Positions 8,283-16,231 of a stretch of 64,000 bases of DNA are shown here, in pieces (position 1 is the stretch's first letter; the number at the start of each line of letters is the position of its first letter). The position numbers were made by a program, and so were the translations under genes. The DNA is from JAWKHR01 sp041394725 (GTDB taxonomy: Bacteria; Acidobacteriota; Vicinamibacteria; Vicinamibacterales; SCN-69-37). The notes beneath the pieces were generated by a model. It saw only the letters and a program-made list of their open reading frames with translations, was not told the DNA's origin and did not search any database. Location: assembly GCA_041394725.1 (NCBI GenBank), contig JAWKHR010000014.1, positions 1 through 64,000 of the forward strand, read 5' to 3'.

Positions 8283-10163
8283 CTACGGCGTCGGACGCCA
8301 GTGCCCGAAGGGGCGGTACGCCATCCCGCCCGGACTGAAGAACTGGCCGAAGAACTCCACGTAGTGCAGGCGGAGCGCGTGGATGGTCGGGCTGAAGACG
8401 CCGATCGCGAAGTTGACGAGGTGGAACAGCAGCGCGAACACTGCGCCCACGAGCACGCTGCCGAGCGCGCCGACCATCTGGTTGGCGACCACGGCCAGCA
8501 TCAGCGACGCGGTGCCGATGGCCATGATGCGCGCGTACGACAGGATGTGCCCGAACGTCGAGAGCAGCTCGATGACGGCCGTGAGTCCCTCGAGGGCGAC
8601 CAGCACGACGAAGGCGACCAGCACGGCGACGACGAGCGGCGTGAACAGGCGGCGGGGCAGCACCTCGAAGACGGCAAGCAGCAGCAGGACCGTCAGCACC
8701 AGCATCGCGAACGTCACCCCGCGACCGACCGCCTCGCGCCGGTGCCCGCGACGCCAGGCGCCGAGACCCGCGAGCACGAGGCCCAGCAGGATGTGGACGC
8801 CGCCGAGCGCGATGGCGAAGCCGAGGAACGGGATCGTCGCCTGCTCGCGATCGACGAACGCGTGGAGGCCGACCCGCGCGCCGAGCGATCCGAAGAACTC
8901 GCCGAAGATGACGCCGAAGACCACCGCGCTCGACGCGCACGCCAGCGCGACCAGGGACACCGACCGCAGCGCCGAGTCCGGCGTCGATCGGACCCGCAGC
9001 ACCAGCGCGAGCGCGGCCAGCATCAGGCCGTAGCCGACGTCGCCCAGCATGAGGCCGAAGAGCGCCGGGAAGAACAGCGCGACGAACGGCGTCGGGTCGA
9101 TCGTCCCGTAGCGCGGCAGCGGCAACATCCGGGTGAGCACCTCGAACGGCCGGAACAGCGGCGGGTTTCGCAGGGTGACCGGCGCGTGCTCGTCGCGCCA
9201 GTCCTCGGCGCCGAGCGGCGAGACGACGACGGCGGGACCGAGCGACGCGGCGAGCCGCGCCTGCAGATCGCCCAGCCGCGCGGCGGGCAGCCAGCCCTCG
9301 ATGATGAACAGGTGCTCGGCGGCCCACGCGCAGGCCCGCGCGTCGAGCTGGGCCAGCCGATCGCGCAGCCACGCCCGGACACCGGCGAGCCAGTCGTCTT
9401 CGGAACGCGCGAGCGCGGCGCGGTCCGCGTCCACCGCGCGTTCCTCGCGCGCGATCGCGTCGAGCCGCGCGCGGATGGCGGGCAGCGCGCGCAGCAGGTT
9501 CGTCTCGCCCAGGCCCGCCGGCGCCGGCAGTTCGTCCACCCGCGCCGCCGCGAGCAGCGACGACACGCGCGGCGCGGCGGCCGCCGAGGCGAGGATGAGC
9601 ACCGCGGTCTCGCCGGTCGAAAGCGCACGGGCCAGCAGCTCCACCTCGCCGCCGAGCGCCGCCTCCAGGCTGCCGCGCACATCGTCCACCGCGCCGCCGC
9701 TGCCACGGCGCAGGACGACGTAGAAGGCCTGGCCGTCCGGCCAGGTCAGCTCGTGGCCGAGCAGGGCCTCGAAGGCCTGGAAGAACTCCCGATACCGCAG
9801 CAGCACGTGGCGCTCGTCGTCGAGCGCGCTGCGCCGGGTCGCGAGCGCGTCGGCACGACGCCGGACCCGGCGCGCGCGGCGCATCGCGTCGGCGAGCACC
9901 GGGAGCGGCGGCACGGACGTCCAGGCCGGCGCGGCACCCCGAGCGGAAGCCGGCGCCTCCAGGCGATCGAGCGCGGTCTCGACGTCGGCGAGCGCGCGAT
10001 CCAGGTGGCGCCGCTCGCGCGCGGCGCCGGGGTCCGGCGCGGGCGCCTCGGCGACCGGCGGGCGATCGACGTGCAGCACGGCGAGGTCCTGGAGGACGCC
10101 GAGCGTCTCGTCGAGCCGCGCCCGCGGGCCGGCGATGCGAACGCGGAGCATCCGGACGATCAC
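8283..10163 (-). CDS. atpI: V/A-type ATP synthase subunit I (a)
   Basis: Membrane stator subunit, 626 aa. Residues 1-~310 are a soluble coiled-coil dumbbell (RMLRVRIAGPRARLDETLGVLQ...). The C-terminal half has about eight transmembrane helices (for example YGTIDPTPFVALFFPALFGL, ALRSVSLVALACASSAVVFG). The last helix region reads NFAIGVFSPTIHALRLHYVEFFGQF; its HALRLHYVEFF segment carries the arginine that faces the c-ring glutamate (family knowledge). ATG at 10163 overlaps the stop of the upstream G/H gene by 4 bp. Confidence 0.95.
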   Translation of the reverse strand: MIVRMLRVRIAGPRARLDETLGVLQDLAVLHVDRPPVAEAPAPDPGAARERRHLDRALADVETALDRLEAPASARGAAPAWTSVPPLPVLADAMRRARRVRRRADALATRRSALDDERHVLLRYREFFQAFEALLGHELTWPDGQAFYVVLRRGSGGAVDDVRGSLEAALGGEVELLARALSTGETAVLILASAAAAPRVSSLLAAARVDELPAPAGLGETNLLRALPAIRARLDAIAREERAVDADRAALARSEDDWLAGVRAWLRDRLAQLDARACAWAAEHLFIIEGWLPAARLGDLQARLAASLGPAVVVSPLGAEDWRDEHAPVTLRNPPLFRPFEVLTRMLPLPRYGTIDPTPFVALFFPALFGLMLGDVGYGLMLAALALVLRVRSTPDSALRSVSLVALACASSAVVFGVIFGEFFGSLGARVGLHAFVDREQATIPFLGFAIALGGVHILLGLVLAGLGAWRRGHRREAVGRGVTFAMLVLTVLLLLAVFEVLPRRLFTPLVVAVLVAFVVLVALEGLTAVIELLSTFGHILSYARIMAIGTASLMLAVVANQMVGALGSVLVGAVFALLFHLVNFAIGVFSPTIHALRLHYVEFFGQFFSPGGMAYRPFGHWRPTP

Positions 10164-10546
10164 GACCGTCCTCCGCCCGCGTCAGCGCCCGCGCCCGCGC
10201 GCGTGTCGTCGATCGCGAGCGCGCGAGCCACGACGCGCCGCGCGAGGGCATCCACGCGTGCCTCGGACACGTCCGTCAGCCGGGCCAGCGCGGATCGATG
10301 CGCGACGGCGAGCGCCTCGAGCGCCGCCGCCTGATTGGCGTCCTCGGACGCGGCCAGCCGCGTGTCGGCCACGGCCGCCGCCTCGGCCGCGCCCGCCAGC
10401 CTCCGGTCCCGCTCCGCCCGGGCGTCGGCGACACGCCGCGACGCTTCGTCGCGCGCCGCGCGAATCACCCCCTGGAGGCGCTGTTCGACCTGCAGCAGCT
10501 GCCGCAGACGGTCGTCACCGGGCGCCTCGCGGGGCGGGCGCGTCAT
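10160..10546 (-). CDS. V/A-type ATP synthase peripheral-stalk subunit G/H
   Basis: First gene of the ATPase operon, 128 aa from the ATG at 10546 (MTRPPREAPGDDRLRQLL). An upstream ATG at 10609 would add 21 Arg/Cys-rich residues that look non-coding. Nearly the entire protein is a charged coiled coil (QRLQGVIRAARDEASRRVADARAERDRRLAGAAEAAAVADTRL), as in the G/H partner of subunit E. The 132 bp between 10546 and the preceding gene's end at 10679 must hold the operon promoter; I do not recognise -35/-10 boxes there. The assignment follows from coiled coil plus operon position. Confidence 0.78.
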   Translation of the reverse strand: MTRPPREAPGDDRLRQLLQVEQRLQGVIRAARDEASRRVADARAERDRRLAGAAEAAAVADTRLAASEDANQAAALEALAVAHRSALARLTDVSEARVDALARRVVARALAIDDTRAGAGADAGGGRS

Positions 10547-10678
10547 GGGTACACCACTGCCGATGAAGCAAGGGCGATGCCTGCCCGCCGCGCGCCTGGC
10601 CCGGCACACCGGCCGGACATGGCGCGGATTCGGGCCATGGATGCCGGAAAGTCCGCACCCGGCGCGGGTACCTTCGGG

Positions 10679-12751
10679 CTATCCGCCCAGCCGGCGCAGC
10701 GCGTCGAGGGCGTCCGGGTAGTCCGGCCGCAGCCGCAGCGCGGCCTCGAGTTCGCGGCGCGCGTCCGCCGTGCGTCCCCGGCCGCTCAGCAGGACGGCCA
10801 GGCCGTAGTGCCAGGTCGGCTGCCGGGGATCGATCCGGATCGCGCGATCGAGTTCGGCGATCGCCTCGTCCGGCCGGCCGTCCGCTGCGAGCAGGTTCGC
10901 CAGGCGGATCCGGACCGACGCGCGGTCGGGTTCGAGCCGGATCGCCTCGGCGAAGGCGGTGTAGGCGTCGGCCTTGCGGCCGAGCGCCGCGGCCGCCGCG
11001 CCGAGCCCGGCGTGCGCCTCGGCCATGTCGGGTCGGGCGGACACCGCACGGGAGAAAAGCGGAAGGGCCTCGTCCGCGCGGCCCTGCGTGAGCCTCACGC
11101 CGGCGAGTCCCGCCAGGACTTCCGGTGCGTCCGGCGTCAGCGCGAGCGCGCGGTCGAAGTGATCCGCCGCTTCGTCGAGGCGGCCGACCGTCGCGAGGGC
11201 GGCGCCGAGATTGCCCTGCGCTTCCGGGAAGCCAGGGTCGAGCGCGACGGCCTCCTCGAAGTGGGCGCGCGCGTCGTCCGCGCGGCCCTGCCGCGCCCGC
11301 ACGAGGCCGAGACTGTTCTGCTCGATCGCCTGGTAGCGCGGCGACTGCGGCGGCGCCAGCGCGAGCGCGCGTTCGTACTCGGCGTACGCCTCGTCGAGGC
11401 GGCCCTGGTCACGCAGCGCCTCGCCGAGCTTGTCGTGCGCGCGGTAGTTGCGTTCGGTGACCGCGATCGCGTGGCGCCAGAGGGTCTCGCTGTCTGCCCA
11501 TGTGCGCACCTGCGCGCGCGCCACTCCCGCGAGTACGAGAACGACCGCTGCGCCCGACGCGGCCACGACGCGCCGGTCGATGCGCCAGTGTTCGGCGGCC
11601 GCGACCGCACCCCAGGCGACCGCGATCGCCAGCCCCACGAGCGGGACGTACATGTAGCGGTCGGCGATCGCCTGCTCGCCGGTCTGGATCACGCCGCTCA
11701 CCGGCAGCAGCGTGACGAGGAACCAGCCCCAGCCCGCGAACAGCACCGGCCACCGCCGCACGGTGAGCACCGCCGCCACCGTGACGGCCAGGAGCGCGAC
11801 GGCGACGCCCGCCAGCCAGGCCGGTGGGTAGGCCTGCATCGGATAGAACGCCGCCAGCCGGACGGGCCATGCGGCCTTCGCCAGGTAGAGCGCGTAGCCC
11901 CCGACGGCGTTGGCCAGCCGCGTGCCGAGCGGCAGCGCGCCGAGGCCCGCCACCGCGCCGCCCTGGGCGGAGAGGGTCGCGAGTCCCACGGCGAATGCCG
12001 CCAGCAGGAACGGCACCTTCTCCATGAGTACCCGGCGCCAGGCGGCGCCGTCGAACCGCGTCACCGGCACCCGGCCGAGCGGCCACACGTCGAGCAGCAC
12101 GAGGACCAGCGGCAGCGTGACGACCATCGGCTTGGCGAGCAGCGCAAGGACGTACAAGCCGAACGTGACGGCGTAGCGCGCCCAGGTCGGACGCCGCACG
12201 AACCCGGCCCACCCGCACAGCGCCAGCATGAGGAGGGCGGTGCTGAGGACGTCCTTCCGTTCCGACACCCAGGCGACCGACTCGACGTGCAGCGGATGGG
12301 CGGCGAACACGGCGGCCACGAACGCGCTGCGGCCGCTGGCGCCGGTGAGCCCCCGCAGCGCGACGAACAGCGCCACCGAGGCGACCACGTGCAGCGCGAC
12401 GTTCACGAGGTGGTGGGCGCCGGCGTCGGGGCCGAACCACGTGACGTCGGCCATGTGCGAGATCATCGTCAGCGGATGCCAGTTGCCGGCCACGCGGCTG
12501 GTGAACGCCCACGCCACGCCGCTCCAGTCGAGTCCCCGCAGGACGCGTGCATTTGCCGCGACATACTCCCCGTCGTCCCAGTTCACGAAGGGGTAGGTCG
12601 CGACGGCGGCATAGATACTCGACACCAGTAAGGTAAGTAGACCGGAAACGGACAGGACAAACCGTAATTCAGGCCATGGTGTCTTATGCGGGTGGGGTTC
12701 CTGGCGAGAAGGTCGGTCGCGGTCGCGACGCTTCCGGGTATGCTTGGACAT
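10679..12751 (-). CDS. TMTC-like membrane glycosyltransferase with C-terminal TPR repeats
   Basis: 690 aa from the ATG at 12751 (MSKHTRKRRDRDRP); a longer start at 12790 is possible. The N-terminal ~420 residues hold about ten transmembrane helices in the style of GT-C/protein O-mannosyltransferase-like proteins. Features include an acidic first-loop motif (FVNWDDGEYVAAN), HPLTMISHMADVTWFG and HPLHVESVAWVSERKDVLS, which recur in bacterial TMTC-like proteins. The C-terminal ~270 residues are tetratricopeptide repeats (for example DEAYAEYERALALAPPQSPRYQAIEQ, pattern A..LG..G). Lipid-linked sugar is the expected donor of the family; acceptor and sugar are unknown. It is divergent from a GT2 glycosyltransferase 74 bp away, which could supply the polyprenyl-sugar. 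Confidence 0.85.
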   Translation of the reverse strand: MSKHTRKRRDRDRPSRQEPHPHKTPWPELRFVLSVSGLLTLLVSSIYAAVATYPFVNWDDGEYVAANARVLRGLDWSGVAWAFTSRVAGNWHPLTMISHMADVTWFGPDAGAHHLVNVALHVVASVALFVALRGLTGASGRSAFVAAVFAAHPLHVESVAWVSERKDVLSTALLMLALCGWAGFVRRPTWARYAVTFGLYVLALLAKPMVVTLPLVLVLLDVWPLGRVPVTRFDGAAWRRVLMEKVPFLLAAFAVGLATLSAQGGAVAGLGALPLGTRLANAVGGYALYLAKAAWPVRLAAFYPMQAYPPAWLAGVAVALLAVTVAAVLTVRRWPVLFAGWGWFLVTLLPVSGVIQTGEQAIADRYMYVPLVGLAIAVAWGAVAAAEHWRIDRRVVAASGAAVVLVLAGVARAQVRTWADSETLWRHAIAVTERNYRAHDKLGEALRDQGRLDEAYAEYERALALAPPQSPRYQAIEQNSLGLVRARQGRADDARAHFEEAVALDPGFPEAQGNLGAALATVGRLDEAADHFDRALALTPDAPEVLAGLAGVRLTQGRADEALPLFSRAVSARPDMAEAHAGLGAAAAALGRKADAYTAFAEAIRLEPDRASVRIRLANLLAADGRPDEAIAELDRAIRIDPRQPTWHYGLAVLLSGRGRTADARRELEAALRLRPDYPDALDALRRLGG

Positions 12752-12825
12752 AGCGCCTTCGAGCCCGAAAACCCGGGCTCTGCCTGCCACGACCGGCCGC
12801 CGATGCGTCCGTTTCCGGAACGCCC

Positions 12826-13608
12826 ATGATCGAGCAGCACAAGGTCGTCGTCGTCATGCCCGCGTACAACGCGGCACGGACCTTAGACCGAACTTATCGC
12901 GAAGTCGCGTCTCAATCCATCGTCGATACCATCATCGTCGTCGACGATGGGAGCGGCGATGGCACGCCGGTGCAGGCCCGGTCGCTGCCGGACGTGGTCG
13001 TCCACGAGCACGCCGAGAACCGCGGGTACGGCGCGAACCAGAAGACGTGCTATCGCCTCGCCCTGGAGCACGGCGCCGACATCGTCGTGATGGTGCACCC
13101 GGACTACCAGTACACGCCGCGGCTGATCCCGGCGATGGCGGGCATGGTGGCGAGCGGGCTGTTCCCCTGCGTGATCGCGTCGAGGATTCTGGGTGGCCGC
13201 GCGCTCGAGGGCGGCATGCCGCTGTGGCGGTACGTCGGCAATCGCGCGCTCACGCTGGCCGAGAACGCGCTCATCGGCACCAAGGTGTCGGAATTCCACA
13301 GCGGCTACCGCGCGTTCTCCCGGAACGTGCTGGAGGCGCTGCCGCTCGAGGAGTTTTCCGACGACTTCCTGTTCGACAACGAGATCCTGGCCGAGATCGC
13401 GTGGCGCGGCCTGCCGATCGGCGAGGTGTCGTGCCCGACGCGATACGCCGCCGAGGCGTCGTCGATCAACTTCTCCGGGTCGGTGCGCTATGGCCTGGGG
13501 TGCCTGGCGGTCGGCGTCAAGTTCCGGCTGGCCCGGATGCGGCTGGTGCGGTCGAACCGGCTCCGGCGGCGTGCCGGCGGACGACGGGGCGCGGCGCTGG
13601 CCGGCTGA
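12826..13608 (+). CDS. GT2 glycosyltransferase, dolichol-phosphate-mannose-synthase-like
   Basis: 260 aa. The GT-A fold starts at once: VVVMPAYNAARTL (8-20), VVDDGSGDGT with the nucleotide-sugar aspartates D40/D41, NRGYGANQKTCYRLAL (68-80), the metal-binding loop HPDYQY (91-96), and SGYRAFSRNVLEAL followed by FDNEILAEI (acceptor/catalytic region). There is no C-terminal transmembrane domain, so it resembles the soluble DPM1-type subgroup that makes polyprenyl-phosphate sugars (family inference). It shares a 74-bp divergent intergenic region with the TMTC-like gene, suggesting one glycosylation pathway. Confidence 0.9.
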   Translation: MIEQHKVVVVMPAYNAARTLDRTYREVASQSIVDTIIVVDDGSGDGTPVQARSLPDVVVHEHAENRGYGANQKTCYRLALEHGADIVVMVHPDYQYTPRLIPAMAGMVASGLFPCVIASRILGGRALEGGMPLWRYVGNRALTLAENALIGTKVSEFHSGYRAFSRNVLEALPLEEFSDDFLFDNEILAEIAWRGLPIGEVSCPTRYAAEASSINFSGSVRYGLGCLAVGVKFRLARMRLVRSNRLRRRAGGRRGAALAG

Positions 13609-13720
13609 TCCGGAACCGGTTCGATCCCGTGCGGCCGGACGAAGCCGGATGGCGCGGCCGCGAGCCGTTTCGTGTTCGGGGGCGACGGGGTTCGGAGCTC
13701 AGGGGGCGGCTGGCGAAGGT

Positions 13721-13814
13721 TGGCGGTGAGGCAGGGATTCGAACCCTGGATACAGGTTTTGGCCCGTATAACGGTTTAGCAAACCGCCGCCTTCAGCCTC
13801 TCGGCCACCTCACC
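13721..13814 (-). tRNA. tRNA-Ser(GCU)
   Basis: On the minus strand the acceptor GGTGAGG pairs with CCTCACC, followed by discriminator G and an encoded CCA. The D-arm (GCCGAGAGGCTGAAGGC), the anticodon stem-loop with GCT between CGGTTT and AAACCG, a long variable arm (serine class), and the T-arm GGTTCGAATCC are all present. Total 94 nt including CCA. It lies between the GT2 gene and the aspartyl protease gene and is intact; no integrase or direct repeat is seen next to it. Confidence 0.96.
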
Positions 13815-13882
13815 GCAGGCGGGAAGGGTTCGCCAGGGGCGAACCGCGCGATCTGCAAGTATACGCTGATGCCCCTCCGGAT

Positions 13883-14836
13883 TCAGCGCGGTTCGACCGT
13901 CATGAAGTGCTGGCGGCTGTTGATGTGGACGCGGCGGAACATCGACAACGGCAGCAGCCCGTCGCCCTCCTCGTCGCCGCCCGTTCGACGCGCCCACGCG
14001 GCGGGCAGGTCCCAGAGCCGGAACTGGCCGACCCGCAGGTCCGGGATGACGACCGCGCGCGCGGCGCGCCGGCCGACCAGGCTCGCGACCCGCACCGTGC
14101 CGACATCCTCCCGGACGTGGAGCCAGTCCGCCGTGGTGCCGTCGTAGAGCACCAGCCCCGTGGCGCCGGAATCCGGCACCAGCCGCAGCGAACACCGGCA
14201 GCGCGGCTCCTGCGGCAGCAGCACGACGAAGCGCCCCTGCATCGGCTCGAGGGCGAGACGTGCGCCGGGCAGACGATCGCCCGCGTCGTGCCAGACGAGC
14301 TTCGACGCCTCGTAGTCCAGCGTGTAGGCAAAGCGCGAGAGCAGGTCCTGGCCGAGCAGGCCGCTCACGCCGGGCCCGAGGACTGCCTGCTGCCGATCGG
14401 GCAGCCGGGTCGCGAGGATCGACGACACGCGCACCGACCCGATCGTCAGGTCCGGCAGCTCGACGATCGGCCAGACCGCGGCACCGCCGGGCGTGATGAT
14501 CTCAGACCTGGACACGACCGCGGCGCCGAGCGTGGCGGCCAGCGATTCCGTCACGATCGTGTGGCTGGATCCGGTGTCGAGCAGGAACCGGTAGGCCCTG
14601 CCGCGCGCGATGACCGGCACGATGATGGTGCCGTTGGCCGCGCCGTGGAAGCTGACCTCGTTCTCCGGCGCACCGTCGAGGCCGGTCGAGCCGGGGCCGG
14701 CGGCAAGCGCGGCGGTGAGCCCGGCGCCGGCGACGAGGCCGATCCACCGGGCGGATCCCGTCCCGGCGCGCCGGTGCCCGGGCCGGCGTGGACGACCGTC
14801 TCGAACCCGGTCCGACCGGATCAGGAAGTTCGCCAC
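13883..14836 (-). CDS. Retropepsin-like aspartyl protease (clan AA), secreted or membrane-anchored
   Basis: 317 aa. A basic N-terminus is followed by a hydrophobic segment (WIGLVAGAGLTAALAAG, ~32-48), consistent with a signal or anchor. The first lobe has the active-site motif FLLDTGSSHT, then GVSGLLGQDLLSRF, the usual flap/hydrophobic follow-up of bacterial retropepsin-like proteins. A second DSGATGLVLYD at ~210-220 gives a single-chain two-lobed protease with a DSG variant in lobe two. Substrate unknown. It is divergent from the LuxR-type gene; the 149-bp gap contains the palindrome at 14873-14888. Confidence 0.85.
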   Translation of the reverse strand: MANFLIRSDRVRDGRPRRPGHRRAGTGSARWIGLVAGAGLTAALAAGPGSTGLDGAPENEVSFHGAANGTIIVPVIARGRAYRFLLDTGSSHTIVTESLAATLGAAVVSRSEIITPGGAAVWPIVELPDLTIGSVRVSSILATRLPDRQQAVLGPGVSGLLGQDLLSRFAYTLDYEASKLVWHDAGDRLPGARLALEPMQGRFVVLLPQEPRCRCSLRLVPDSGATGLVLYDGTTADWLHVREDVGTVRVASLVGRRAARAVVIPDLRVGQFRLWDLPAAWARRTGGDEEGDGLLPLSMFRRVHINSRQHFMTVEPR

Positions 14837-14872
14837 TTGTTCCCGTTATCGGCAACACTAGCGTAAATCTCT

Positions 14873-14888
14873 CGTTACATGTGTAACG
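14873..14888. promoter_or_regulatory. Perfect inverted repeat in divergent intergenic region (candidate operator)
   Basis: CGTTACA-TG-TGTAACG, two 7-bp arms with a 2-bp centre, lies 37 bp upstream of the protease start (14836) and 98 bp upstream of the regulator start (14986). The surrounding stretch is noticeably more AT-rich than the genome, as expected for a promoter. Size and symmetry fit a dimeric helix-turn-helix site. The regulator is not known; the adjacent LuxR-type gene is one candidate. Confidence 0.45.
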
Positions 14889-14985
14889 TTGCCGTGACGA
14901 ACAAAATGGCTCCTCCGATGACCCGCGCGAATCGCATCAGCGGCTCCGGCCGGGCCGCCTGCCCGGCATCCGTATAATCCCGACG

Positions 14986-15453
14986 ATGCGGGCACGGGCG
15001 GTGGCGCGCGTCCTCCTTCTTTATGGCGTCCCGGCGGGCCTGCTGATCGTGGCCCTGCGGGTCGTCGAATACCGATTTCTCGTCGTCGACCACGCGGTCG
15101 AGATCTACGGCGCCATTATCGCGGCCCTGTTCGCGGCAGTCGGCATCGCGCTCGGCCTTCGCCTGACGCGGTCGCGGGTCGTCGTCCGGGAGGTGACGGT
15201 CGAGGTCCCGGTGCCCGTCGCCGGCCCGTTCACCCCGAACCGCCGCGAACTGGACGCCCGCGGCATCACGCCGAGGGAACTGGAGATCCTCAAGCTCATC
15301 GCGGAGGGCCTCAGCACCCGCGAGATGGCCGGCCGCCTGTTCGTCAGCGAGAACACGGTGAAGACGCACTGCAGCCGGCTCTTCGACAAGCTCGGCGCGA
15401 ACCGGCGCACCAAGGCGGTGCAGGTCGCCAAGACGCTCGGGCTGATCGCGTAG
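14986..15453 (+). CDS. Membrane-anchored LuxR-type HTH transcriptional regulator
   Basis: 155 aa. Two transmembrane helices come first (~8-27 VARVLLLYGVPAGLLIVAL and ~40-58 IYGAIIAALFAAVGIALGL), then a short linker with alternating Val/Glu (VVVREVTVEVPVPV). A complete LuxR/NarL helix-turn-helix follows at ~93-150: LTPRELEILKLIAEGLSTRE-type (here ITPRELEILKLIAEGLS), then SENTVKTHCSRLFDKLGANRR. There is no receiver or sensor domain, so any signal would have to reach the HTH through the membrane hairpin or by proteolysis (inference). The start is ATG at 14986 close to an AT-rich promoter region. Confidence 0.88.
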   Translation: MRARAVARVLLLYGVPAGLLIVALRVVEYRFLVVDHAVEIYGAIIAALFAAVGIALGLRLTRSRVVVREVTVEVPVPVAGPFTPNRRELDARGITPRELEILKLIAEGLSTREMAGRLFVSENTVKTHCSRLFDKLGANRRTKAVQVAKTLGLIA

Positions 15454-15612
15454 CCGGGGGTCGTCCCGGCGGGCGGCCCGCGCCGGCGCCGGCGGTCGTG
15501 CTCCTCATCCGAACGTGTGATTTCGCCCCGAACCCGCCAGAATCACCCGAACGGATGACGACGGGCGGGCGGCGTGCCGCGTATCGTCGGCGGCCGAGGA
15601 GCGTTGACACCC

Positions 15613-16140
15613 ATGAGCCTTAAGACGCGCATCGTCCTGACGTTCGGCGGCCTGTCCGGCCTGGTCTCGGCCGGGCTGATGTTCGCGACCCTGCCCTTCA
15701 TGGACCGGATCGGCTTCGATCGCGGGGCCATCGTCGGCTACACCGGCATGGTCCTGTCGTTCCTGTTCGTGTTCTTCGGCGTGCGGGCGTACCGCGACCA
15801 GCTCGACGGGGCGCCGCTCAGCTTCGGCCGGGCGTTCGGGGTGGGGCTGCTGATCACGCTGATCTCGTGCGTGTTCTACGTGGTGGCGTGGGAGATCGTC
15901 TATTTCAACTTCATGCCCGACTTCGTCGAGCAGTACTCGGCCCACGTCCTGGACCAGCTGCGGGCGTCCGGCGCCACGGAGGCCGCGATCGACGCGCAGG
16001 CCCGTCAGATGGCCGACTTCAAGGCGATGTACGACAACCCGTTCTTCAACATGGCCATCACGTTCATCGAGCCGTTTCCGGTCGGGCTGCTGATGACGCT
16101 GGTGAGCGCGGTCGTACTGCGGCGGAGGGCGGCGGCCTGA
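15613..16140 (+). CDS. DUF4199-type integral membrane protein
   Basis: 175 aa from ATG 15613 (MSLKTRIVLTFGGLSG), with GAGGAG about 10 nt upstream; an earlier ATG at 15574 is not supported by a ribosome-binding site. Four transmembrane helices: TFGGLSGLVSAGLMFATL, GAIVGYTGMVLSFLFVFFGV, GRAFGVGLLITLISCVFYVVAWEI, and MAITFIEPFPVGLLMTLVSAVV. The pattern FFGVRAYRD....G..SFGRAFGVGL is the hallmark of DUF4199 proteins. Function unknown. It follows the LuxR-type gene on the same strand after 159 bp. Confidence 0.82.
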   Translation: MSLKTRIVLTFGGLSGLVSAGLMFATLPFMDRIGFDRGAIVGYTGMVLSFLFVFFGVRAYRDQLDGAPLSFGRAFGVGLLITLISCVFYVVAWEIVYFNFMPDFVEQYSAHVLDQLRASGATEAAIDAQARQMADFKAMYDNPFFNMAITFIEPFPVGLLMTLVSAVVLRRRAAA

Positions 16141-16231
16141 TCGCGCGCCGCGCGGACGTACGCCGCGCGGATGCGCTGCGGGCGGGCGCCGCGCGGGCGC
16201 GCTGCGGGCGGGCGCCGCGCGGACGCGCCGG

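Noticed and set aside
13721..13814. tRNA-Ser as an integration site
   Set aside because: No integrase, direct repeat of the tRNA 3' end or composition change was seen next to it.
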